Notes: generated by a model not told the origin, from the letters alone. A stretch of DNA of 47,566 nucleotides from Oscillospiraceae bacterium (GCA_020860205.1 JAJBUU010000027.1:1-47566), one strand, 5' to 3'; positions 8,111-16,913 are shown, counted from the stretch's first letter. Made by a program: numbers and translations.

Positions 8111-8476
8111 ATGGACATGATTCTACCTTATATAAGATGCTTTCTCGTGGGCGGCGGGCTTTGCCTGATCGGTCAGATTTTGATCGATAAAACCGCGCTG
8201 ACGCCCGCGCGCATCCTGACGACCTATGTCGTTGCGGGCGTGGCGCTGGGCGCACTTGGTGTTTATCAGCCGCTGCTGGACTGGGCCGGCGCGGGCGCGG
8301 CTGTGCCGCTGACGGGATTTGGCAGCGCGCTGGCAAAAGGCGTGCGCGAAGCCGTCGCAGAATCCGGCTGGCTCGGCGTTTTCACCGGCGGATTCTCCGC
8401 CTCCGCCGCCGGAATCTGCGCGGCGCTTGTCTTTGGTTACCTTTGCGCGCTGTTTTTCCGCGCACGCGAAAAATGA
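8111..8476 (+). CDS. spoVAE: Stage V sporulation protein AE
   Basis: 121 residues with three or four membrane segments, matching the short SpoVAE (AEb) membrane subunit in length and in the pattern FLVGGGLCLIGQILIDKT, ARILTTYVVAGVALGALG and the C-terminal GFSASAAGICAALVFGYL. It works with SpoVAC and SpoVAD in dipicolinic acid transport. The ATG at 8111 was chosen (an alternative Met is two codons later); the ribosome-binding site is poor, suggesting coupling to spoVAD. A strong terminator follows. Confidence 0.93.
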   Translation: MDMILPYIRCFLVGGGLCLIGQILIDKTALTPARILTTYVVAGVALGALGVYQPLLDWAGAGAAVPLTGFGSALAKGVREAVAESGWLGVFTGGFSASAAGICAALVFGYLCALFFRAREK

Positions 8477-8502
8477 CGTCTATTGCAGGCATTTCTCCAA
8501 AG

Positions 8503-8534
8503 AGCCGCCGCAGCGTATGCTGCGGCGGTTCTTC
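8503..8534 (+). terminator. Rho-independent terminator after spoVAE
   Basis: 12-bp stem (8503-8514 with 8519-8530, one G-T pair), GTAT loop, followed by TTCTTCT. It separates the spoVA pair from the amino-acid transporter unit. Confidence 0.85.
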
Positions 8535-8618
8535 TGGTTCCGGGCGGCGCCGCAGCTGCGCGGCGATACCGAACACATGAATTTTGCGGTACATCCACGA
8601 AAAAAGCGGCGATTTTCC

Positions 8619-8647
8619 TTTACTTTCCGAAATCCGCGTGGTATAAT
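8619..8647 (+). promoter_or_regulatory. Sigma-A promoter of the amino-acid ABC transporter
   Basis: TTTACT - 17 bases - TATAAT, about 105 bases before the binding-protein start. The leader holds the palindrome at 8685-8711. Confidence 0.8.
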
Positions 8648-8684
8648 AACCGCCGTGTGCTGTTGAATGCAGCGCATGGTTAAT

Positions 8685-8711
8685 CATATCCTGAACGCGG
8701 TTCAGAATATG
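8685..8711. promoter_or_regulatory. 27-base palindrome in the transporter leader
   Basis: CATAT-C-CTGAAC (8685-8696) and GTTCAG-A-ATATG (8700-8711), 11 of 12 positions complementary around GCG. It lies about 38-64 bases past the -10 box, in the 5' leader. It could be an operator for a regulator of amino-acid uptake, or an RNA hairpin. No T-tract follows, so it is not a terminator. Confidence 0.6.
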
Positions 8712-8753
8712 AAAGACCGCCCGTACAAAATGAAATTTGGAGGATGAAACAAC

Positions 8754-9602
8754 ATGAAAAAGTACACCTGCCTGCTGCTGGCGCTGGCGCTGGCGCTGAT
8801 GCTGGCCGCCTGCGGCAGCAGTACCACCACGACCACATCCGGAACCAGCTCCGCCGACGGCAACACCGCCGCGACCGCCACGGACATTGAAGCCGGCGGC
8901 GACCTGGAGTATGTGATGGACAAAGGGACGCTGGTCGTTGGCATCACCGAGTTTGAGCCGATGGACTATCAGGATGCTGACGGTACATGGATCGGCTTTG
9001 ACGCAGACATGGCGCGCGCTTTCGCGGATTATCTCGGCGTGGAGGCCGAGTTCCAGATCATCGACTGGGACAACAAGGTCTTTGAGCTGGAGGGCAAGAC
9101 CATCGACGTGGTGTGGAACGGCATGACCCTGACGGACGAAGTGACGAGCGCGATGGAATGCTCCGTGGCGTACTGCAACAACGCGCAGGTCGTCATCGTC
9201 CCCGCGGACAAGGCGGACGACTATCAGACCGCGGAGAGCGTGCAGGAGCTGACTTTCGCGGTGGAATCCGGCTCCGCCGGACAGCAGGTCGTTGCGGATC
9301 TGGGTGCGAACTATGTTGAGGTCGCGGATCAGGCGACCGCGCTGCTGGAGGTCGCCTCCGGTACGGCAGACGCCGCCGCCATCGACGCGCTGATGGCCGC
9401 CGCGATGGTCGGTGAAGGCACCAGCTATTCCGACCTGACCTACACCGTCAGCCTGAACAGCGAGGAATACGGTGTTGGGTTCCGCAAGGGCAGCGACATG
9501 GCCGCCGTGCTCAACGTGTTCTTTGCAGAGGCTTATGCCGATGGCAGCATGATCGAGTGCGCCGAAACCTACGGCATCCAGGCCGCGCTGATCGAACAGT
9601 AA
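8754..9602 (+). CDS. Amino-acid ABC transporter substrate-binding lipoprotein
   Basis: 282 residues. A lipoprotein signal with lipobox LAAC places the lipidated cysteine at 20; a Thr/Ser/Ala-rich linker follows, then a family 3 solute-binding domain (GTLVVGITEFEPMDYQDADGTWIGFDADMARAFADYLGVE, DVVWNGMTLT, FAVESGSAGQQVV, EEYGVGFRKGSD). It captures a polar amino acid outside the membrane and delivers it to the permease encoded downstream; the exact ligand cannot be told from sequence. GGAGG precedes the ATG. A strong terminator follows, then a 225-base gap before the permease, so this gene can be made in excess over its membrane partners. Confidence 0.93.
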   Translation: MKKYTCLLLALALALMLAACGSSTTTTTSGTSSADGNTAATATDIEAGGDLEYVMDKGTLVVGITEFEPMDYQDADGTWIGFDADMARAFADYLGVEAEFQIIDWDNKVFELEGKTIDVVWNGMTLTDEVTSAMECSVAYCNNAQVVIVPADKADDYQTAESVQELTFAVESGSAGQQVVADLGANYVEVADQATALLEVASGTADAAAIDALMAAAMVGEGTSYSDLTYTVSLNSEEYGVGFRKGSDMAAVLNVFFAEAYADGSMIECAETYGIQAALIEQ

Positions 9603-9639
9603 ACAAAGCTGTCACCGCCTGACCCATTGCAGGCAACGT

Positions 9640-9673
9640 GGCCTGCCGCTCTCGCGGCAGGCCGCTTTTTTTT
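9640..9673 (+). terminator. Intra-operon terminator after the binding protein
   Basis: Perfect 10-bp stem GGCCTGCCGC/GCGGCAGGCC (9640-9649, 9654-9663) with TCTC loop and eight Ts. No clear second promoter is visible in 9674-9898, so readthrough probably feeds the permease. Nothing else is recognisable in that stretch. Confidence 0.93.
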
Positions 9674-9898
9674 CGGAATCGGCGTTTTCGGAACGATACG
9701 CCTGAAAAAACAGAGGACAGCACCGCATCATTCGGCAGGGACGGATCACGCAGAAACAATTCTGCCCGGAACAGGGCGCGAAACCGCAGAGGTTCTTTGT
9801 GTTTGTGCGCGCTTGCAACACAGCTGCGGCAAAATTTTTTCCGCAGACCGCTGTGATCCCGATCATGCGGCGCCGTCAGAGATAAAGGGGAAATTTTC

Positions 9899-10567
9899 AT
9901 GTTTTTAACCGTAATCGGCGCGCTGAACACCGGCTTTATCCAAACCATGAAGCTGTTTGCCGTCACGCTGGTCGGCGCGCTGCCGCTGGGACTGCTGCTC
10001 TCATTTGGCTCCATGAGCCGCTTCAAGCCGCTGAGCTACCTGACCAAGCTGGTCGTTTGGGTCATACGCGGCACGCCGCTGATGCTTCAGCTCATTATCC
10101 TCTATTACATACCCGGACAGCTCATGGACCACAGCCCATGGCCCGGCGGCGAGAGCGGGCGTTTCCTCGCCTCCGCCATTGCATTCATCATCAACTATTC
10201 CTGCTATTTTTGCGAGATTTATCGCGGCGGCATCCAGAGCGTTCCCGTCGGCCAGCAGGAGGCCGGTCTGGTGCTCGGCATGACAAAATGGCAGATATTC
10301 TTCCGCGTCACGCTGCTGCAAATGATCAAGCGCATCGTACCGCCCATGTCCAATGAAATCATCACGCTGGTGAAGGATACCTCGCTGGCGCGCATCATCT
10401 CCATGCAGGAGCTGATTTGGGCGGGTTATGCGTTCCTGAAGGGTTCCCACGGCTACTCCGGTCTGCTTTGGCCGCTGTTTTTCACCGGAGTATATTATCT
10501 GGTATTCATTGGCATCCTGACGTTGCTGTTCGGCTATGTCGAGCGCCGTCTGAGCTATTTTCGATAA
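9899..10567 (+). CDS. Amino-acid ABC transporter permease (HisM/GlnP type)
   Basis: 222 residues, about five membrane segments, with the conserved polar amino-acid permease features: VIRGTPLMLQL near the N-terminus, EIYRGGIQSVPVGQQEAGLVLGM containing the EAA loop that contacts the ATPase, and KDTSLARIIS. It forms the membrane channel of the transporter with the lipoprotein before it and the ATPase 12 bases after it. ATG at 9899 follows AAAGGGG. Confidence 0.94.
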   Translation: MFLTVIGALNTGFIQTMKLFAVTLVGALPLGLLLSFGSMSRFKPLSYLTKLVVWVIRGTPLMLQLIILYYIPGQLMDHSPWPGGESGRFLASAIAFIINYSCYFCEIYRGGIQSVPVGQQEAGLVLGMTKWQIFFRVTLLQMIKRIVPPMSNEIITLVKDTSLARIISMQELIWAGYAFLKGSHGYSGLLWPLFFTGVYYLVFIGILTLLFGYVERRLSYFR

Positions 10568-10579
10568 GGAGGGCGCGCC

Positions 10580-11362
10580 ATGTCGATTCTGGAGGTCAGA
10601 CATATTGAAAAGCACTTTGGCGCAACGCAGGTGCTTACCGACATCAGTTTTTCGCTGGAACAGGGACAGGCGCTGAGCATCATCGGCGCGTCCGGCAGCG
10701 GCAAGACCACGCTTTTGCGCTGCCTGAATCTGCTGGAGCGTCCGGACGGCGGCAGCTTTTCCGTCCGTGGGGAGACGCTGTTTGACGCATCTGACCCCGC
10801 CACGCAGTCAGAGGCGCAGGTGCGCCAGAAGCGGCTGCACTTTGGGCTGGTGTTCCAGTCGTTCAATCTCTTTCCACAGTATACCGCGCTGGAAAATGTG
10901 ACGCTGGCCGGGCGGCTGCTGGCTAAGGAACGCCCCGGCTTCCGCGAAAACCGGCGGGAGATTTATGCGGAAATCGAACGGCAGGGACAGGAGCTGCTTG
11001 CGCGGATGGGACTGGCTGACCGCGCCGGACATTACCCGCACCAGCTCTCCGGCGGACAGCAGCAGCGCGTCGCCATTGCCCGCGCGCTGGCTTTGCAGCC
11101 GGATGTGCTCTGCTTTGACGAGCCGACCAGCGCCCTTGACCCGGAGCTGACCGGCGAGGTGCTGAAGGTCATCCGCTCTCTTGCGGAGGAAAAGACCACC
11201 ATGATCATCGTCACGCACGAGATGGCCTTTGCGCGCGACGTATCCGACCAGCTCATCTTTATGGATGGCGGCGTGATCGTGGAACAGGGCGACCCACATC
11301 AGGTCATCGACAATCCGCAGCAGGAGCGCACAAAGCGTTTCCTGCGCAACTACCAGTCATGA
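10580..11362 (+). CDS. Amino-acid ABC transporter ATP-binding protein (GlnQ type)
   Basis: 260 residues. Walker A GASGSGKTT, Q-loop region VFQSFNLFPQYTALENV, signature LSGGQQQRVAIARAL, Walker B VLCFDEPTSALDPE, and the switch histidine in IIVTHEM are all present, so the ATPase should be active. The family is the polar amino-acid importers. A short insertion between the Walker A and Q-loop regions (SDPATQSEAQVRQ) is within the usual range. GGAGG lies upstream, and the end overlaps the next gene by four bases. Confidence 0.95.
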   Translation: MSILEVRHIEKHFGATQVLTDISFSLEQGQALSIIGASGSGKTTLLRCLNLLERPDGGSFSVRGETLFDASDPATQSEAQVRQKRLHFGLVFQSFNLFPQYTALENVTLAGRLLAKERPGFRENRREIYAEIERQGQELLARMGLADRAGHYPHQLSGGQQQRVAIARALALQPDVLCFDEPTSALDPELTGEVLKVIRSLAEEKTTMIIVTHEMAFARDVSDQLIFMDGGVIVEQGDPHQVIDNPQQERTKRFLRNYQS

Positions 11363-12531
11363 CGGAGCGGCTTTATGACGCAGACGCATACCGCCGTGTG
11401 TTTTCCGCAGCGGTGTGTGCCTGCACGGAAACGGCGCGCGGCTGGGAGGTGGTGCTGGATCGCACGGCATTCTATCCGGAGGGCGGCGGTCAGCCGGGAG
11501 ACACCGGCACATTGGGCGGCGCGGCGGTGCTGGATACCTGCTTCCGCGGGGAGACGCTCGTTCATCTCTGCGCCGCGCCCCTCCCCGTCGGCGCGACGGT
11601 GGAAGGCCAGATCGACTGGCCGCGCCGCTTTGACCTGATGCAGCAGCACTCCGGCGAGCATATCGTCAGCGGCATCCTCTGCCGGATGCTCTCATGCGAC
11701 AACGTGGGCTTTCATCTTGGCGCGGAGGTGACGGTGATCGACTTCAGCCGCCCCGTCCCGCCGGATGTGCTGCGCGCGGCGGAGGCGGAGGCCAACACGG
11801 TCATCTGGGAAAACCGCCCCTTCCGCATCTCCTGCCCAACGCCGGAGGAGCTGGCTGCGCTGCCCTACCGCAGCAAAAAGGCGCTTTCCGGCGCGGTGCG
11901 CATTGTGGCGTGTCCCGGTGCGGACATCTGCGCCTGCTGCGGGACCCATGTGCGCGCGGCGGGGGAAATCGGCCTGATTACGCTGCAAAACCCAAAGCCT
12001 TTTCGGGGCGGGACGCGCATGGAGCTGCTGGCGGGGCGGCGCGCCTTTGACCACGCGCGCGCTGTGGCGGAACAGTGCGCACATATTTCCGCGCAGCTCT
12101 CCGCGCCTGTTTTGGAAACGGCTGCGGCGGTGGAACGGGTGCTTGCCGCGCGCGATGCGGAGACTTACCGTGCCGTGGGGCTGGAGAACCGGCTTTTCTC
12201 CGCGCTCTCCGCGCCGCACAGCGGCGCGGGAGATACGCTGTTGCTGCTCTCAGGCGCCTGCACGCCGGACGCACTGCGCCGCTGCTGCACCACGCTTTCT
12301 CATACCTGCGGCGGACGCAGCGCAGTTTTTTCCACGGAGGCGGACGGCTGCAAATACGCCGTTTGCGTCCCGGAGACGGAGCGCGGCGCGTTCACCCGTG
12401 CGCTGAACGCCGCGCTGGACGGACGCGGCGGCGGAAAGGGCGGCTTTGCCCAAGGCTCCGTTTCCGCAAACAGCGCGGCGGTGCGCGCCTATTTTTCCGC
12501 GCTTGGCTGGCGCGTCGGCGGCGATGCGTAA
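11359..12531 (+). CDS. Alanyl-tRNA editing protein, AlaX-L type
   Basis: 390 residues. It resembles the editing half of alanyl-tRNA synthetase: FYPEGGGQPGDTG, then zinc ligands H97 and H101 in QQHSGEH, and C193 and H197 in the CCGTH segment, followed by a C-terminal DHHA1-like domain (about 290-390). Such free-standing proteins remove serine or glycine wrongly attached to tRNA-Ala. The start overlaps the transporter ATPase stop (ATGA), so it is translated from the same message. A link between amino-acid uptake and tRNA proofreading is plausible but only an inference. Confidence 0.92.
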   Translation: MTERLYDADAYRRVFSAAVCACTETARGWEVVLDRTAFYPEGGGQPGDTGTLGGAAVLDTCFRGETLVHLCAAPLPVGATVEGQIDWPRRFDLMQQHSGEHIVSGILCRMLSCDNVGFHLGAEVTVIDFSRPVPPDVLRAAEAEANTVIWENRPFRISCPTPEELAALPYRSKKALSGAVRIVACPGADICACCGTHVRAAGEIGLITLQNPKPFRGGTRMELLAGRRAFDHARAVAEQCAHISAQLSAPVLETAAAVERVLAARDAETYRAVGLENRLFSALSAPHSGAGDTLLLLSGACTPDALRRCCTTLSHTCGGRSAVFSTEADGCKYAVCVPETERGAFTRALNAALDGRGGGKGGFAQGSVSANSAAVRAYFSALGWRVGGDA

Positions 12532-14848
12532 GCTGGTTCACGTCGCCTGCGGCTACGCCGCCGCGCTGCTGCTTGCCCATTATCTGCTGCCGCTTGCATG
12601 GCTCCCGTTTGTCGCAGGCGGGGCGGGCGCAGCTGGGTGCGCTCTGGTGCTGCTGCGCGGCGAAGTTCGGACGCGGGCACTGCTGCTGCTTTTCTCTGCG
12701 GCGGCGGGTCTGCTCTGGTACTGGGCATATACCGGACTGGCCGTGCAGCCGGCGGAGCGTTTTGTGGGAGAAACGCGGAGCGTTCGCGCGGTGGTGACGG
12801 ATTATGCCGCGTCCTCCGACGCTTATGCGCATGTGACCGTCCGCAGCGTGGACGATACGGTACCGCACGTCCGGATACTGATTTATGATTACGGCGATTA
12901 CGGTCTGGACGCGCTGCGTCCCGGCGACATCGTGACGCTTCCCCTGAAGCTGACGAGCGCTGCCACGCTCTACGGCGAGGAGAGCGACTATTACCTGAGC
13001 AGCGGTATTCATCTGCGCGGCTACCTGACCGCAGCGGTTTCGACGGAGGGGCGCGCTGCACTGCATTGGATATTCTTTCCCAAAACGGTGGCGCGCGCCA
13101 TACGGGAGCAGGCGCTGGTCTGCTTCCCGGCGGACACCGCGCCATTGATGAAGGCGCTGCTGACCGGCGACAGAACAGAGTATTACGCCGATGAGACGCT
13201 CTCTCACGCCATGCGCGCTGCGGGGCTGAGTCATGTCGTTGCCATCTCCGGGATGCACGTCGCGTTTCTGATCAGCCTGCTGCATCTGGGATTGGGACGG
13301 CGGCGCGGCGGCGCTGTTCTCGGTTCCCTGCTTCTGTTGCTGTTTGCGGCGATGGTCGGGTTCACGCCGTCTGTTGTCCGCGCGGCGCTGATGCAGTTCC
13401 TGCTGCTGCTCGCACCGCTGGTGCGGCGGGAAAACGACCCGACTACCAGCCTGTCCGCCGCGCTGCTGGTGCTGTTGCTGATAAACCCCATCGCCGTTGC
13501 CAGCCTGAGCTTGCAGCTCTCCTTTTGCGCCGTTGCGGGACTGCTGCTGTTTACCCCACGCATCTATAACTGGCTCTGTCTGGACAGTCGGGGCAAAAAT
13601 CGGCTTCCGGTGGGGATATTGGGGCGGATTTTGCGCGCAGTTTTTGCATCATTTTCCACCTCGGTGGGGGCGTTGGCCTTCACAACGCCCATTTCGGCGC
13701 TGCAATTCGGCTATGTGCCGCTCTATTCCGTGCTGACAAATCTGCTCTGTCTTTGGTCGGTGTCCGCGTCGTTCTGCTGCGGCTATTTTGTTTGCCTGCT
13801 GGGACTGCTCTGGCAGCCGCTGGGCACGGTCACCGGCTGGCTGGTGGGCTGGCTGCCGCGCTACGCCATTTTTGTCGCAGGACACATCGCGGCGTGGCCC
13901 CATGCGCAGATTTACACAACGGGAAATCTTGGCGGGTGGTGGCTGCTGCTGGTTTATGCGGTGCTGGGCGGGAGCTTTCTGCTGCGCCGCGGGCGCTACC
14001 GCCCCGTCATCCCTCTGTGCATCTGCGCGGCCACGTTTGCAGCGCTTACCTGCACCGTCCGCACGGATCTGGCCGGACAGCTCCGCGTCACTGCGCTGGA
14101 CGTGGGACAGGGGCAGAGCATTGTCGCAATGACCGAGGACGTTACGGTGATGATCGACTGCGGCAGCAGCGACAGCGCGACCAACGCCGGGGATACGGCG
14201 GCAGACTACCTGCTGCAAAACGGGCGCGACCGCGTGGACCTGCTGGTGCTGACCCATTTCCACAGCGACCATGTCAACGGCGTGACGGAGCTGATGAACC
14301 GGGTGGACGTTGCGCGGCTGGCCATCGCCGCCGAATTTGCAGACAACGGCTATTCCGACGACATTCTGGCGGCCTGTACGCGCTGCGGTACGGACATTTA
14401 TTATATTGCGGAAAACACGGACTTTTCCGCAGGGACGCTGACGATGACGGTATTTGCGCCGCTGGGCACGGGGGACGAGAATCAGGAGAGCCTGCTGGTT
14501 TATGGTGAGAGCGGTTCGTTCGAGTTTCTTGTGACCGGGGATGCGGACAGCGACGTGGAGGCGCTTTTGACCGACGCTTACGCGCTGGGCGATATGGAGC
14601 TGCTGATCGTGGGACATCACGGCAGCAAATACGCCACCGGGGACGCGCTGCTGGATGCGATCACGGTGGAAACCGCGTTTGTTTCCGTCGGCGCACACAA
14701 CAGCTACGGTCACCCGTCGGCGGAGGTGCTGGAACGGCTGGCGGCACACGGAATCGAGGTGTGCCGCACGGATGAGGATGGAACCGTGTCATTGACGGTG
14801 GAGATTGAGGACTATGGCGAAGAAAACAAAAGCGAAACTGGACTATAA
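12524..14848 (+). CDS. comEC: ComEC/Rec2 DNA-uptake channel protein
   Basis: 774 residues from ATG 12524 (MRKLVHVACGYAA), overlapping the AlaX end by 8 bases; an earlier in-frame ATG at 12446 would add 26 atypical residues. The full three-part architecture is present: an N-terminal OB-like extracellular region (about 80-180), the multi-spanning Competence domain (LLTGDRTEYY, GLSHVVAISGMHVAFL), and a C-terminal metallo-beta-lactamase domain with H578, H580, D582 and H583 in THFHSDH and GHHGS near 697-701. It forms the inner-membrane pore for single-stranded DNA in transformation. A ComEA-like protein is encoded at 29451-29876. Whether the organism is transformable is unknown. Confidence 0.95.
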   Translation: MRKLVHVACGYAAALLLAHYLLPLAWLPFVAGGAGAAGCALVLLRGEVRTRALLLLFSAAAGLLWYWAYTGLAVQPAERFVGETRSVRAVVTDYAASSDAYAHVTVRSVDDTVPHVRILIYDYGDYGLDALRPGDIVTLPLKLTSAATLYGEESDYYLSSGIHLRGYLTAAVSTEGRAALHWIFFPKTVARAIREQALVCFPADTAPLMKALLTGDRTEYYADETLSHAMRAAGLSHVVAISGMHVAFLISLLHLGLGRRRGGAVLGSLLLLLFAAMVGFTPSVVRAALMQFLLLLAPLVRRENDPTTSLSAALLVLLLINPIAVASLSLQLSFCAVAGLLLFTPRIYNWLCLDSRGKNRLPVGILGRILRAVFASFSTSVGALAFTTPISALQFGYVPLYSVLTNLLCLWSVSASFCCGYFVCLLGLLWQPLGTVTGWLVGWLPRYAIFVAGHIAAWPHAQIYTTGNLGGWWLLLVYAVLGGSFLLRRGRYRPVIPLCICAATFAALTCTVRTDLAGQLRVTALDVGQGQSIVAMTEDVTVMIDCGSSDSATNAGDTAADYLLQNGRDRVDLLVLTHFHSDHVNGVTELMNRVDVARLAIAAEFADNGYSDDILAACTRCGTDIYYIAENTDFSAGTLTMTVFAPLGTGDENQESLLVYGESGSFEFLVTGDADSDVEALLTDAYALGDMELLIVGHHGSKYATGDALLDAITVETAFVSVGAHNSYGHPSAEVLERLAAHGIEVCRTDEDGTVSLTVEIEDYGEENKSETGL

Positions 14849-15854
14849 TGCGCTGGTTCGCCGTCTGCACGCGGACGGTCCGGCGCGGCTCTATCTGCTC
14901 TACGGACCGGAGGAATATCTGCGCGAACGCTTTTTGGACGAGCTGCGCGCGGCCTGCGTGCCGGAGGGAAATGAATTCAGCCTCCGGCGGCTGAACGGCC
15001 CGGCGCTGGATTTGCCCGCGCTGGAGGAGGCGGTGAACGCCGCGCCGTTTTTCACGGAGCGCAGCTTTGTGGAGGTGCGGGACTGGAACCTGAACCGATG
15101 CGGCGAAGCGGATTTGAAGCGCCTGAAGGCGCTTGTGACAGATGTTCCGGACTACTGCACCGTGGCCTTCGTTGCGGACGCGGCCAATCCGCCGGATGGC
15201 CGGCTTTCCGTTACCAAACTGCTGAAAAAGGAAGGGCAGGCGGTTGAGTTTACCGAACCGGACAGCGCGGCGCTCTGTGGTTGGATCGCCAGCCGCTTTC
15301 GGGCGCTGGGCAAGTCCATTGGGCGGCAGGACGCGGAGCATTTGATTTTCCTCTGCGGCACACAGATGCTGGATTTGATTCCGGAAATCGAGAAAGCCGC
15401 CGCCTTTGCTGCCGGAGATACGGTCACACGCGCGGAGATAGACGCCACAGCCAGCCGCAAACCGGAGGCCGATGTCTGGGCGATGACGGAGAGTCTGGGC
15501 GCGCGCCGATTCGATGCAGCGGCGGAGGTACTCTCCGAACTGCTTGGCACAAAAGAGAACCACCCGATCCTGCTGACCGCGCTCATCGCCCAGCAGTTCC
15601 GGCGGCTTTACGCCGTTAAGGTGGGTGCGGACGAGCGCCTTGACCGCGCGGAGATCATGGAGCTTTGCGGCGTGCGCTATGACTTTATCTATGACCGTCT
15701 GCTCTCTGCGGCAAAGCCCTATTCGCTTGAGCAGCTTGGGCGCATCGTGACGCTTTGCGCGGACTATGATTACCGGATGAAAAGCAGCGGGGGCGATCCT
15801 TTCGTGCTGGTCACGGAGCTGTTTGCCCGCATTGCGGCGGAGGCGGGCGCATGA
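14814..15854 (+). CDS. holA: DNA polymerase III subunit delta
   Basis: 346 residues; clamp-loader delta subunit that opens the sliding clamp. Features: LYLLYGPEEYLRERFLDEL at the start, a degenerate P-loop as usual for delta, LKKEGQAVEFTEP, and the C-terminal bundle (ILLTALIAQQFRRLYAVK, YSLEQLGRIVTLCADYDYRMKS). It begins 35 bases inside comEC, an arrangement common in Firmicutes. The start at 14814 is preferred over TTG 14805 because a GGAG lies 12 bases upstream. Confidence 0.94.
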   Translation: MAKKTKAKLDYNALVRRLHADGPARLYLLYGPEEYLRERFLDELRAACVPEGNEFSLRRLNGPALDLPALEEAVNAAPFFTERSFVEVRDWNLNRCGEADLKRLKALVTDVPDYCTVAFVADAANPPDGRLSVTKLLKKEGQAVEFTEPDSAALCGWIASRFRALGKSIGRQDAEHLIFLCGTQMLDLIPEIEKAAAFAAGDTVTRAEIDATASRKPEADVWAMTESLGARRFDAAAEVLSELLGTKENHPILLTALIAQQFRRLYAVKVGADERLDRAEIMELCGVRYDFIYDRLLSAAKPYSLEQLGRIVTLCADYDYRMKSSGGDPFVLVTELFARIAAEAGA

Positions 15855-16477
15855 AGCAGGTCAAAGAGGTCATCGTGGTGGAGGGACGCTACGACAAAAA
15901 TACACTCTCGCAGGTCGTGGACGCGACCATCCTCTGCACGGATGGGTTCGGCATTTTCAAAAACCGCGCGTTGCAAGCCACGCTGCGCGATCTGGCGCGC
16001 CGCCGGGGACTGATCATCCTGACGGACGCGGACGGCGCAGGCGGCGTGATCCGCGGTTTCCTGAACGGCATCGTGGAACCACAATACATCAAAAACGCCT
16101 ACATCCCGGCGCTGCCCGGCCGGGAAAAGCGAAAAAGCGCTCCCTCGAAGGAGGGAACGCTCGGCGTGGAGGGAATGCGTCCGGAAACGCTGCTGAACGC
16201 GCTGCGCAACGCGGGTGCGACATTTTTAGACGGCGGCGCATCGCCGCGCTGCGGTACGCTGACCGCCGCCGACCTCTACCAGCTTGGTCTTTCCGGCAAG
16301 CCGGAGAGCGCCGCGCGCCGCCGTGCCCTGCAATCCCGCCTTTCGCTGCCGCCAAATCTCTCGTCCCGCCAGCTTTTGCAGGTGCTGAACATCGTGACAA
16401 CGCGCCCGGAACTGGAGGCGCTGCTGGCGGAAGGACAATCGGCGGATGCGCCGGATACGGATACAGACAGCCGATAA
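15851..16477 (+). CDS. rnmV: RNase M5-type Toprim nuclease
   Basis: 208 residues. An N-terminal Toprim domain with the catalytic glutamate E11 (VVEGRYDK) and aspartates D59 and D61 (LTDADGAG), and a C-terminal helical domain (about 125-190, AADLYQLGLSG, RRRALQSRLSLPPNLSSRQLLQVLN) as in the DUF4093 part of RNase M5. RNase M5 makes the final 5S rRNA cuts in Firmicutes. It overlaps holA by four bases and closes the chain of overlapping genes from the transporter ATPase. There is no rRNA operon in the window. Confidence 0.88.
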   Translation: MKQVKEVIVVEGRYDKNTLSQVVDATILCTDGFGIFKNRALQATLRDLARRRGLIILTDADGAGGVIRGFLNGIVEPQYIKNAYIPALPGREKRKSAPSKEGTLGVEGMRPETLLNALRNAGATFLDGGASPRCGTLTAADLYQLGLSGKPESAARRRALQSRLSLPPNLSSRQLLQVLNIVTTRPELEALLAEGQSADAPDTDTDSR

Positions 16478-16502
16478 AAGCAACGCCGGACAAGTGCGTC
16501 TG

Positions 16503-16528
16503 CGGCGGGTGACGGCTGTCGCCCGCCG
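16503..16528 (+). terminator. Hairpin after rnmV
   Basis: 11-bp stem CGGCGGGTGAC/GTCGCCCGCCG (one T-G pair) with GGCT loop, starting 25 bases past the stop. No T-tract, so termination would be weak or factor-assisted. Confidence 0.5.
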
Positions 16529-16631
16529 AACCCTCCTGACGGGTTAACCGGTGTTGCCTGAAAAGGTCCCCGCCCCGTCAGCGCCGTTTTCCCAAACCGT
16601 TCCCGGCAGCACTGCGAGGAACGCAGATCCG

Positions 16632-16913
16632 TTACCCGCTGTGATCCAGGAGCAGGGCAAGCCCGATCACGCCAAGCAACAGCACACCGGCGGGCGTTTC
16701 CAGAAGCTGCACGGCCAGATGGTATGTGGAAAGCCTGTCCCCGCCCAGCGCGAAAAGCAGCGCGGAAATCAGCAGCATCAGTGCCGCAAGCGCAAGCAGG
16801 GCGCGCAGGAATATGTAAGCCGGGCGCGGCATCTTTTCGATGCTGCGCCGCAATTTTTGAAACCGCATTTCTGTCATCACCTGCACCCATTTTAACGCGT
16901 CCTGCCGCGTCAT
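16632..16913 (-). CDS. Small two-helix membrane protein, unknown
   Basis: About 93 residues from ATG 16913; the start is uncertain because none of the in-frame ATGs (17003, 16913, 16877, 16868) has a good binding site. The visible protein has a basic N-terminal segment (MRFQKLRRSIEKMPRPAYIF) and two membrane helices joined by a short loop (GGDRLSTYHLAVQLLETPAG). I do not recognise a family. It lies between the rnmV and M23 gene ends on the strand of the latter, behind a strong hairpin, so expression would need its own promoter, which I cannot see. It may be genuine but is not well supported. Confidence 0.4.
   Translation of the reverse strand: MTRQDALKWVQVMTEMRFQKLRRSIEKMPRPAYIFLRALLALAALMLLISALLFALGGDRLSTYHLAVQLLETPAGVLLLGVIGLALLLDHSG

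Noticed and set aside
8648..8753. T-box or riboswitch in the transporter leader
   Set aside because: The leader is about 105 bases with no specifier stem, conserved T-box sequence or terminator/antiterminator pair.
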